From the NCBI GenBank assembly GCA_043758775.1, contig JAYVMU010000077.1, forward strand, positions 1 to 43,426: 43,426 nt of DNA, read 5' to 3'. The notes beneath the pieces were generated by a model. It was not told the DNA's origin. It was given only the letters and a program-made list of their open reading frames with translations, and did no database searches. The stretch comes from JACMMS01 sp043758775. Its GTDB lineage: Bacteria; Pseudomonadota; Gammaproteobacteria; Burkholderiales; Methylophilaceae. The translations under genes were made by a program, and so were the position numbers. Numbering within the stretch: position 1 is the stretch's first letter; each line of letters starts with the position of its first letter. Below, piece by piece: positions 9,152 through 16,571 of this stretch.

Positions 9152-9927
9152 GTTTGGGTGACACTGATGAAGTGTCAAATTTAGGTCTATGGCTGGTTCG
9201 TTTTGAAGACGAGCCGCTTGCGGCTGCACTACAATCTCAGTTGGGTGGAAAAATCTATCGGCCATGGCTAGATAACGAGCAATCACAAAGAACGCAATTT
9301 AATCAATTTTACCGCGACCATACAAAGTGGATTTTTATTGCTGCGACGGGTATCGCTGTGCGCTTTTTAGATGGTCAAATAAAAAGTAAGCTTTCGGATC
9401 CTGCCGTGGTGGTGGTGGATAGTGCAGCGCGCTATGCTATTTCGCTATTGGCTGGGCATGAAGGAGGTGCGAATAAGCTCGCTTATCTTGTAGCTAATGC
9501 CATCGGAGCTATCCCCGTTGTAACTACTGCGACTGAAGCGTTGAAGTCTTTGGTAGTAGGCGTGGGTTGCCGTAAAGGCATCTCAGCAGAAAAAGTTAAA
9601 AATGCGATTGATGGTGCGTTAGGTGAGCGTAATTTGAGTGATGTACGTGAAATTGCCACGATTGATTTAAAAGCCAATGAGCCGGGGCTATTGGAATACT
9701 GCGCACAGTACGATATTCCATTGCGTGTATTTTCGAGTCAGGATGTTAAATATAGACCGTGGGTAACTGAGCCTTCAGATTGGGTGCAGCAAAACGCGGG
9801 CGTAGTTGGTGTGTGCGAGCCTTGTGCATTAATGGCATCGATACGTGGCAGTTTAGTGGTTTCAAAATTTCGCTTAGCAGGCGTGGCAGTAGCAATTGTT
9901 GAAGATAATCGAGGGTTTGTAGTATGA
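9148..9927 (+). CDS. cbiG: Cobalt-precorrin-5A hydrolase CbiG, short form
   Basis: Opens the delta-lactone of cobalt-precorrin-5A and releases the C20 fragment as acetaldehyde. The N-terminal domain shows FIAATGIAVRFLDG and SLLAGHEGGANKLA; the C-terminal domain shows LVVGVGCRKGIS followed by the EPCALMAS region. At 259 residues it is shorter than many CbiG proteins (often 310-350), and the two conserved domains are separated by only a short stretch, so the variable middle domain seems absent. It overlaps cbiF and cbiHJ by ATGA at both ends. Confidence 0.85.
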   Translation: MSLGDTDEVSNLGLWLVRFEDEPLAAALQSQLGGKIYRPWLDNEQSQRTQFNQFYRDHTKWIFIAATGIAVRFLDGQIKSKLSDPAVVVVDSAARYAISLLAGHEGGANKLAYLVANAIGAIPVVTTATEALKSLVVGVGCRKGISAEKVKNAIDGALGERNLSDVREIATIDLKANEPGLLEYCAQYDIPLRVFSSQDVKYRPWVTEPSDWVQQNAGVVGVCEPCALMASIRGSLVVSKFRLAGVAVAIVEDNRGFVV

Positions 9928-11474
9928 AGGGTGTTTTAAATTTAGTATCCGTAGGACCAGGTTTTAGTGAAATGATTATTCCGCGTGCGGAAAGGGTCTT
10001 GCGCGATAGCAATGTAATTGTTGGTTATGAGTTGTATTTAAGTTGGATAAGCCCTTGGCTGGAAGGCAAAGAAATTCACACTCCTCCACTCACGCAGGAG
10101 CGTCAAAGAGCCTTGCTGGCGATTGAAAAAGCTCGCAGTGGGGCAAAAGTAGCCTTAATCTCTAGCGGTGACATTGGCATTTATGCCATGGCTGCACTCG
10201 TGTTTGAAGAGTTGAGTGAAGATGAGCCTTTTGATATAAATGTGATTCCGGGCATTACTTCGGCAAATGCATGCGCTTCGCTGCTTGGTTCGCCGCTTTC
10301 ACATGATTTTGCCACCTTGAGTCTGTCAGATCTGCTTTGCCCATGGGAATGGATTGAACAGCGCGCGCAACATATTGCTCAGGCTGATTTAGCCTGCGTG
10401 CTTTACAACGTGCAAAGTGCAGGCAGGCAGCAAGGTGTTTATCGCATCTTAAATATCATGCTTGAGTCCAAAGGCCCGCAAACGCTTTGTGGTGTGGTGA
10501 AAAATGCTTACCGGCCTGGCCAGCAAGTCAGTATTTATAGGCTGGACGAGTTATTGACCATGCAGTTTGACATGCTCACAACCATTGTCATCGGCAACCG
10601 CTTTACTGCGCGTAAGGGTAATTACATCTATACCCCGCGCGGATACAATGATTGGGTAGGTGATACTTTGCAAGCAGAGGCGGATGCGCTACCTTCAGGC
10701 GCAGCATGGGTGTTTTCTGGTACCAGTGATGGCAATGCACTAGCGCGTCAAATGATTGCAAATGATCACAAAGTGGTGGTTTCAACTGCGACTGAATACG
10801 GAGGTGAGTTAGCGATGCAAGATTGCCCCGGGGTGGCTGTTTGGGCTGGTCACCAAGGCATGGAGGCTCGTCGGCAGGCATTGGTAAAGCAACAAGCGCG
10901 GATCATAGTGGATGCGACGCATCCATTCGCAACGCTGATCTCGGAACAATTAATGACTTTATCTAGCCAGTTAGGTATTCCGTATATTCGTTATGAGCGA
11001 CCAACTGCAACTATCCCTGAAGAGGTGCTAACCAGCGTTAAGTTTTGTAATTCTATGCAAGAGGCGGCGGAACTTTCTATTAGAATCGGCAAGCGTATAT
11101 TTTTAGCAACAGGGTCTAAAGATTTAGCTATTTTTTTACAGACTAAAGATGCGGCAGAGCGGCAATGGTTTACACGCATTACCCCTGAACCCGAGCTGAT
11201 TAAGCGCGCAATTGAGCTTGGTATGCTGAGAGCCCACATCTGTGCGATGCAAGGGCCATTTTCTGAGGCGATTAATGTTGCTTTATGGCAAGATTGGAAA
11301 ATTGACTGCATCATTACTAAAGACTCTGGTGATGCAGGCGGTATGATGGTGAAAGTACAGGCTGCTAAAAAGCTAGGCGTGCCAATTATTGTGATTGCAC
11401 GGCCAAATATGCAATATCCGCTGGTGGCTTCTACATTTGAATCAGTGTTGGATAAGTTAGCATGCAAGCCCTGA
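9924..11474 (+). CDS. cbiH-cbiJ: CbiH-CbiJ fusion: cobalt-precorrin-3 C17-methyltransferase and cobalt-precorrin-6A reductase
   Basis: A 516-residue bifunctional protein. Residues about 1-245 are CbiH/CobJ, the ring-contracting C17 methylase, with LVSVGPGFSEMIIPRAERVL, LISSGDIGIYAMA and VIPGITSANACASLLG, ending at YTPRGYNDW. Residues about 262-510 are CbiJ/CobK, the NAD(P)H-dependent reductase, with WVFSGTSDGNALARQM, IIVDATHPFATLISE, IPYIRYERP and CIITKDSGDAGG. Both halves look complete. The fusion joins two non-consecutive steps. The start overlaps cbiG by ATGA, and the stop overlaps cobW by 13 bases. Confidence 0.9.
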   Translation: MKGVLNLVSVGPGFSEMIIPRAERVLRDSNVIVGYELYLSWISPWLEGKEIHTPPLTQERQRALLAIEKARSGAKVALISSGDIGIYAMAALVFEELSEDEPFDINVIPGITSANACASLLGSPLSHDFATLSLSDLLCPWEWIEQRAQHIAQADLACVLYNVQSAGRQQGVYRILNIMLESKGPQTLCGVVKNAYRPGQQVSIYRLDELLTMQFDMLTTIVIGNRFTARKGNYIYTPRGYNDWVGDTLQAEADALPSGAAWVFSGTSDGNALARQMIANDHKVVVSTATEYGGELAMQDCPGVAVWAGHQGMEARRQALVKQQARIIVDATHPFATLISEQLMTLSSQLGIPYIRYERPTATIPEEVLTSVKFCNSMQEAAELSIRIGKRIFLATGSKDLAIFLQTKDAAERQWFTRITPEPELIKRAIELGMLRAHICAMQGPFSEAINVALWQDWKIDCIITKDSGDAGGMMVKVQAAKKLGVPIIVIARPNMQYPLVASTFESVLDKLACKP

Positions 11475-12601
11475 TTCCGGTCACGGTGGTAACAGGTTTT
11501 TTAGGCTCAGGCAAAACAACCTTGCTCAGCAGTTTGTTAGAACGTCGTCAAACACGTAGATTGGCGATACTGATCAATGAGTTTGGCGAGGTGTCCATTG
11601 ATGGCCCGTTAATTAGACAAGCTGCTGATGGGGATGACTTGGTGCAAATCCATGATTTTGCTTATGGTTTGATTGCATATGGTGATGATGAAAAGTTCAT
11701 CCCAACTATGCAAGCCATTGCAAGACGTCGTGCTAATTTTGACCATGTATTGATTGAAACCTCTGGCTTGGCATTACCTACAGCAGTGATGGCGCTTTTG
11801 CAAGGCCCTGAGTTAGTTAAAGATTTTATCTTGGATGCGACATTGGCGGTGGTGGATACGCCTTTACTACTAACCGATAGTTTTGAGAGAAATCGTGCCG
11901 AATCGAATAGTCATTCGGTGGAAAATTCTGTCGCCAGTATGTTTGAGCAGCAACTTGAATTTGCCGATGTCGTGGTGCTGAATAAAATTGACGAACTTAA
12001 TGAAGACCAATTGCTGGAAGCTGAAACGCGGATACGCGCTCGTGCACCGAATGTGCGGTTTTTAGAACTTGCCTACAAAGCACAGCTTAGTATCAGGTTG
12101 GCCTTGGGTTTGCGACTTCATCAACCCACTTTAATGAATAATAAGCATCGTTATACGGTATTGCCAACGATGCCAGAAGCTGGAAGCTCGCCACTTGCCA
12201 ATCAGTCCTTATTAAATGGGCATAGTCATTCTGGCATGTCTAGCCATAGCCACGGACTTGCTACGCATAAACACTTTCATGAGCAAGATCCTGGCTGGCT
12301 GTCTTTTGTCGTTCGGACTACAGAGTTGCAAAACAGTGTAATTCTACAGAATGCTTTGGTGGAAATCGCCAAGTTAGAGCCAGTATTGCGCACAAAAGGG
12401 TTTATTCGTACTGAAAATACTGCGCAGGCAATGGTTGTGCAAGGGGTGCGTACACGCGTTACTGTAAATGAAAGTACAGAGTATAAAAACGAGGATGCTC
12501 AGCATAAAACTAAATCTGAACTCGTGTTTATTGGCTACCATTTGAACCGCAATCACATTGCAAAATTATTAGCGGATATGACTAATTCAGTCTGGCGCTA
12601 A
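11462..12601 (+). CDS. cobW: CobW-family (COG0523) GTPase lacking the CxCC metal motif
   Basis: G3E-family P-loop GTPase thought to deliver metal, here presumably cobalt to the chelatase. Visible motifs are Walker A GFLGSGKT (12-19), INEFGEVSIDG, VLIETSGLALP and the guanine-specificity motif NKID. A His-rich loop (HSHSGMSSHSHGLATHKHFH, about 256-275) precedes the C-terminal CobW_C domain. The strongly conserved GCICC-type motif expected after the DG segment is replaced by IHDFAYGLIAY, and the whole 379-residue protein contains no cysteine. It therefore probably binds metal through His/Asp or acts differently from classical CobW. It lies between cbiHJ and cobO in the operon. Confidence 0.85.
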   Translation: MQALIPVTVVTGFLGSGKTTLLSSLLERRQTRRLAILINEFGEVSIDGPLIRQAADGDDLVQIHDFAYGLIAYGDDEKFIPTMQAIARRRANFDHVLIETSGLALPTAVMALLQGPELVKDFILDATLAVVDTPLLLTDSFERNRAESNSHSVENSVASMFEQQLEFADVVVLNKIDELNEDQLLEAETRIRARAPNVRFLELAYKAQLSIRLALGLRLHQPTLMNNKHRYTVLPTMPEAGSSPLANQSLLNGHSHSGMSSHSHGLATHKHFHEQDPGWLSFVVRTTELQNSVILQNALVEIAKLEPVLRTKGFIRTENTAQAMVVQGVRTRVTVNESTEYKNEDAQHKTKSELVFIGYHLNRNHIAKLLADMTNSVWR

Positions 12602-12625
12602 CCATGAAAGTAAAAGGAGTTAACG

Positions 12626-13228
12626 TTGAAAACGGACCAAGAGTCTCACAAACGCATGAGCGAAAAGCATAAACAGGGCTTTGAAAAGAAGAAAGCCGCT
12701 GCCCAGAAAGAAATGGGTTTGCTGATTGTTTACACAGGCACAGGTAAGGGAAAGTCCACCGCTGCGTTTGGTATGGGAATGCGTATCCTTGGGCATCAAA
12801 TGAAGTTGGGCATTGTGCAGTTCATTAAGGGCGCGCTCCATAGTGCAGAACGTGAAATTTTGGGTGGTCATGCTAATTGTGATTTTCATGTGGTGGGTGA
12901 AGGCTACACTTGGGATACGCAAGATCGTGATGCAGATATGAAGACTGCGGCTCATGGCTGGGCTGAGGCGGTCAGAATGATAAAAGATTCCAGCTACGAC
13001 ATGGTTATTTTAGATGAGCTCAATATTGTGTTGAAATATCAGTATCTGGATATTGCCAAGGTACTTGAGGTTTTCAAGCAACGTCGTGAGATGCTGCATA
13101 TTGTAGTGACAGGCCGCCACGCGCCTGAAGATTTAATCGCATTAGCAGATCTGGTCAGCGATATTCGCCCTGTCAAGCACCCGTACCAAGAGCAGGGTAT
13201 CAAAGCGCAAAAAGGCGTAGAGTTTTAA
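12626..13228 (+). CDS. cobO: Cob(I)yrinic acid a,c-diamide adenosyltransferase CobO/BtuR
   Basis: Transfers the adenosyl group from ATP to Co(I) corrinoids. The 200-residue protein has the modified P-loop GTGKGKST (38-45), FIKGALHSAERE, a TWDTQDRDAD segment and YDMVILDELN (Walker B-like), all typical of the CobA/CobO/BtuR family. The start chosen is TTG with an AAAAGGAG site 8 bases upstream. The alternative is the ATG at 12656, which has no comparable site. The N-terminal 30 residues are Lys/Glu-rich, as often seen in this family. The stop overlaps the next ATG (TAATG). Confidence 0.9.
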   Translation: MKTDQESHKRMSEKHKQGFEKKKAAAQKEMGLLIVYTGTGKGKSTAAFGMGMRILGHQMKLGIVQFIKGALHSAEREILGGHANCDFHVVGEGYTWDTQDRDADMKTAAHGWAEAVRMIKDSSYDMVILDELNIVLKYQYLDIAKVLEVFKQRREMLHIVVTGRHAPEDLIALADLVSDIRPVKHPYQEQGIKAQKGVEF

Positions 13229-14538
13229 TGATGTTAAGTGCTCAAGCCGAGACCTGCTCCTGTCCAGCTATTCTCATCACTGCGCCCGGCTCTCATCATG
13301 GCAAAACCACAGTCACTGCGGGTATGGCACGTTTTTATGCACGTCAGGGTCTGCAAGTACGGGTATTTAAGGCAGGGCCAGACTTTCTTGACCCCATGAT
13401 GCATGCGCAAGCGTCTGGCCAGCCAGTGTATCAGCTTGATTTATGGCTTGCGGGTGAGGATGAATGCAGGCGTTTACTCTATGAGGCAGCGCAGACCGCT
13501 GACCTTATTTTGATTGAAGGTGTAATGGGTTTGTTTGACGGCAAGCCTAGCAGTGCTGATCTGGCCGAGAAATTTGGGATACCTGTGCTGGCCGTGATTG
13601 ATGCAAAAGGCGTGGCGCATACTCTGGGGGCAATTGGTTTGGGTTTGGCGAGCTACCGTAAGACCTTAAAGTTTGCAGGCCTGTTAGCCAATGCAATCGG
13701 CAGCCCACGCCATGCTGAAATGGTGGAGGAGGGTATTCCTGCCGGGTTGAAATATTTTGGCGGATTACCTAGGTCCAGCCAGTTCGCACTTCCTGAACGC
13801 CATTTAGGGTTGATGCAAGCACAAGAAGTGGTTGATATTGAATTAAAACTAAACGCAGCGGCTGATGCAATTGCGCTGACTGGGGTCTCGGAATTACCTA
13901 AACCTGTTGCGTTTTTAAGGCCGCAAGTTGAAGTACTTACTCATCTATTACAAGGCGTTAAAATTGGCATTGCACGAGATGCGGCTTTTTCTTTTATCTA
14001 TCAAGCAAATCTAGATCTGCTTGAGCAGCTTGGCGCTGAACTTATTTTCTTCTCGCCACTGGTAGATCAGACGCTGCCCGAGGTACACAGCGTTTATTTA
14101 CCTGGTGGCTATCCAGAGCTTCATCTGGATGTTTTGCAAGCTAATCATGCCATGCGCGAGGCGCTAATTCGTCATCACGCAGCACAAAAGCCGATTTATG
14201 CAGAATGTGGCGGCATGCTCTACCTGTTCGAATCACTGACTGATCAGCACGGCAAAAAGGCAATAATGACCGGCTTGTTAGCTGGGCATGCAGTGATGCA
14301 AAACCGCTTGCAAGGATTAGGTTATCAGACGGCGAATACACCATCTGGAGCGATACGTAGCCATACCTTTCATCATTCCATGTTAAATACCGCATTACAG
14401 ACTGATTTATACGGTGAGCGTTTATATAATACCTCGGCGGGCGAGCCGATATTTCAGGTGAAAAGATTAGTCGCAAGTTATCTACATTGTTACTTTCCGT
14501 CTAATCCAACTGCAGTATCTGCATTGTTTAAACCATGA
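13228..14538 (+). CDS. cbiA: Cobyrinic acid a,c-diamide synthase CbiA/CobB
   Basis: ATP- and glutamine-dependent amidation of the a and c carboxylates. The N-terminal ATP-binding half has APGSHHGKTTVTAGMAR and FKAGPDFLDPMMH; IEGVMGLFDG follows. The C-terminal class I amidotransferase-like half has YLPGGYPELH and the nucleophile C327 in AECGGMLYL, with the conserved His toward the end (LVASYLHCYF). The length of 436 residues fits the family. ATG ATG follows the cobO stop by a one-base overlap. Confidence 0.92.
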   Translation: MMLSAQAETCSCPAILITAPGSHHGKTTVTAGMARFYARQGLQVRVFKAGPDFLDPMMHAQASGQPVYQLDLWLAGEDECRRLLYEAAQTADLILIEGVMGLFDGKPSSADLAEKFGIPVLAVIDAKGVAHTLGAIGLGLASYRKTLKFAGLLANAIGSPRHAEMVEEGIPAGLKYFGGLPRSSQFALPERHLGLMQAQEVVDIELKLNAAADAIALTGVSELPKPVAFLRPQVEVLTHLLQGVKIGIARDAAFSFIYQANLDLLEQLGAELIFFSPLVDQTLPEVHSVYLPGGYPELHLDVLQANHAMREALIRHHAAQKPIYAECGGMLYLFESLTDQHGKKAIMTGLLAGHAVMQNRLQGLGYQTANTPSGAIRSHTFHHSMLNTALQTDLYGERLYNTSAGEPIFQVKRLVASYLHCYFPSNPTAVSALFKP

Positions 14539-14562
14539 TGTTTAAAGTACAATATTCAATTG

Positions 14563-15603
14563 ATGATTAGCACCCCTCAGCCAGCTCCCACACTGCCGTT
14601 TTTACCTTTATTTATTGAGCTACAAGGGTTGCCATGCCTTGTTATTGGTGCTGGTGCCGTAGCAGCCCGTAAAGCAAAAGCATTATTAGATGCTGGCGCA
14701 ATATTGACCGTTGTTGCCCCTGCAAGCAGTATTGCAATGCAAGAGTTAATGCAACGATTTACCATTACTTTGCATCAGCGTTTGTATGAGGCCACCGATC
14801 TGGCAAACTGTCGATTGGTGATTGCCGCCACGGACAATCCTGCGATTAATGCGCAAATTGCGGCGGATGCCAAGCTTCAAGGATTGCTGGTTAACGTAGT
14901 AGAACCTGGGCATTTGAGTAATGCGGTGATTCCAGCAGTGATCAATCGCTTGCCGTTGCAAGTGGCCATTTTTAGCGGCGGGGCGACGCCCGCGTTAGTG
15001 CGTAACCTGCAGCGGCAGTTGGAGGCTTTTATTCCAGCTCGCTTAGGTCTATTGGTATCGCTTGCTGGCAGCATGCGAAAACTCATTAAACACAGCATGT
15101 CAGACATGGCACAAAGACGGCAGTTTTGGCGCGCTTTTGTATCAGGTGCCATTTCAGAACAATCGCTGGCGGGAGATGTTCTTGGCGCCAGAACGTTAGC
15201 CGAACAAGCGCTGACAACCAGTGAACGTAAAGCTTGTATAGATGTTATCGCGGTAGGTCCTGGCGACCCGGAGCTACTGACCTTGCGTGCACTGCGGCTG
15301 TTACAGCAGCCGGATGTCGTTATTCATGACCAAGCTCTCAACCCCGAGATTCTCGAACGCATCCCACCAGAGGTTAAGCGTATCCCGGTATGTGTGCCGC
15401 CAGGCGAGTCACTATTGAAATTATCGATAGTGCATGACCTTCTACTGAAACTGGCTATGCAGCATCAACATGTGGCCTGTCTGCATAGTAGTTATCCGGA
15501 TACGGTAGCGACCGAGCAGCAGCTAGTGGATATACTAATCAGAGCACATATTCATTATCGAACTGTGCCCGGCGTTTATCATCACCCAGCTAATCAGGAT
15601 TAA
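14563..15603 (+). CDS. CysG-like precorrin-2 dehydrogenase with a degenerate, truncated uroporphyrinogen methyltransferase domain
   Basis: The N-terminal half (about 1-210) is a precorrin-2 dehydrogenase/ferrochelatase of the CysG/Met8 type: NAD-binding LVIGAGAVAARKAKALLDAG, IAATDNPAINAQIA, and VAIFSGGATPALVR. The Salmonella CysG Asp104 position appears as Glu (NVVE, E114 here). Residues about 225-346 begin like the methyltransferase domain (VIAVGPGDPELLTLRALRLLQQ), but the SAM-binding GGDP loop is replaced by LHSSYPDTVATEQQ and the chain stops where about half the domain should remain. Only the dehydrogenase part is likely to work. ATG is chosen over the adjacent TTG at 14560. No clear ribosome site is seen, so coupling to cbiA, 24 bases upstream, is plausible. 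Confidence 0.8.
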   Translation: MISTPQPAPTLPFLPLFIELQGLPCLVIGAGAVAARKAKALLDAGAILTVVAPASSIAMQELMQRFTITLHQRLYEATDLANCRLVIAATDNPAINAQIAADAKLQGLLVNVVEPGHLSNAVIPAVINRLPLQVAIFSGGATPALVRNLQRQLEAFIPARLGLLVSLAGSMRKLIKHSMSDMAQRRQFWRAFVSGAISEQSLAGDVLGARTLAEQALTTSERKACIDVIAVGPGDPELLTLRALRLLQQPDVVIHDQALNPEILERIPPEVKRIPVCVPPGESLLKLSIVHDLLLKLAMQHQHVACLHSSYPDTVATEQQLVDILIRAHIHYRTVPGVYHHPANQD

Positions 15604-15611
15604 AGTTTTTT

Positions 15612-16571
15612 ATGTTATTGAATTTAAGCATAGTGTCTGTAGCCCTATTCACCTTGGCTGGCGTCTGCCTTGACTTGCGACTGGGAGAAGCCAGGCGCTG
15701 GCATCCGCTCGTTGGTTTTGGCTCAATGGCCATCTGGATTGAAAAGAAACTGAATGGCGGTCGTTTTCCCTTACTATCCGGAGCGGCTGCCTGGATGTTA
15801 GCCGTATTGCCCGCTGTGTTGCTGGCATATGCAGGGCTAAAATGGAGTGGTGAACATAGCGCATGGCTCAATGCCGGGTTACATGTGTGCTTGCTCTATT
15901 TCGCATTGGGGCTTCGCAGTTTGCGCGACCATGTATTACCGATTCAACAAGCACTACAAGATAATAATCTTAATAGTGCCCGTGCATTTACCGGGCGCAT
16001 CGTCAGTCGAGATACCTCCGCTGCCGACAATGCCGAGCTTGCCAAAGCCGGCGTAGAGTCTTTGCTGGAAAATGGTAATGACGCCGTGTTTGGCACCATC
16101 TTCTGGTTTGTGGTTGCCGGTGGTAGCGGTGCGCTATTGTTCAGGCTTGCCAATACTCTGGATGCGATGTGGGGCTATAAAACCACGCGCTATCTGCGCT
16201 TTGGTAAGGTGGCGGCGCATTTTGATGATGCAATGAATTGGATACCAGCACGGCTCACAGCACTGTCTTATGCTTTATTAGGCAATACGCTTCAGGCCTT
16301 AAATTGCTGGCGCACGCAAGCGCCGCTATGGCCTAGCCCTAATGCAGGTCCGGTGATGGCGGCGGGGGCGGGGGCTTTGAATTTAGCGCTGGGTAAAGCC
16401 GCCACCTATGAAGGCGAAGTTGAGAACAGGCCGGCATTAGGCATGGGGCAGCAAGCAACCGCACAGGATATTGGCCGTGCATGGCAATTGATCTTACATA
16501 GCGCCGTTTTATGGCTTACGGTATTAGTTATCACTGCGGTTATTTTTCAGTTAAGGATGTGGAATGCTTGA
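15612..16571 (+). CDS. cbiB: Adenosylcobinamide-phosphate synthase CbiB/CobD
   Basis: Integral membrane enzyme that attaches the (phospho)aminopropanol arm to adenosylcobyric acid. The 319-residue protein has several hydrophobic segments (near 1-20, 50-75, 85-100, 150-175 and 290-315). Family motifs are WHPLVGFGSMA, RIVSRDTSAADNAELAKAGVESLLENGNDAVFG, ANTLDAMWGYKT and DDAMNWIPARLTA. It overlaps the following cobC-cobQ gene by 8 bases. The substrate arm is supplied by the decarboxylase half of that next gene. Confidence 0.92.
   Translation: MLLNLSIVSVALFTLAGVCLDLRLGEARRWHPLVGFGSMAIWIEKKLNGGRFPLLSGAAAWMLAVLPAVLLAYAGLKWSGEHSAWLNAGLHVCLLYFALGLRSLRDHVLPIQQALQDNNLNSARAFTGRIVSRDTSAADNAELAKAGVESLLENGNDAVFGTIFWFVVAGGSGALLFRLANTLDAMWGYKTTRYLRFGKVAAHFDDAMNWIPARLTALSYALLGNTLQALNCWRTQAPLWPSPNAGPVMAAGAGALNLALGKAATYEGEVENRPALGMGQQATAQDIGRAWQLILHSAVLWLTVLVITAVIFQLRMWNA

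Noticed and set aside
14547..14552. TACAAT as a -10 element before the cysG-like gene
   Set aside because: No good -35 at the right distance and it would give an almost leaderless transcript; operon read-through explains expression.
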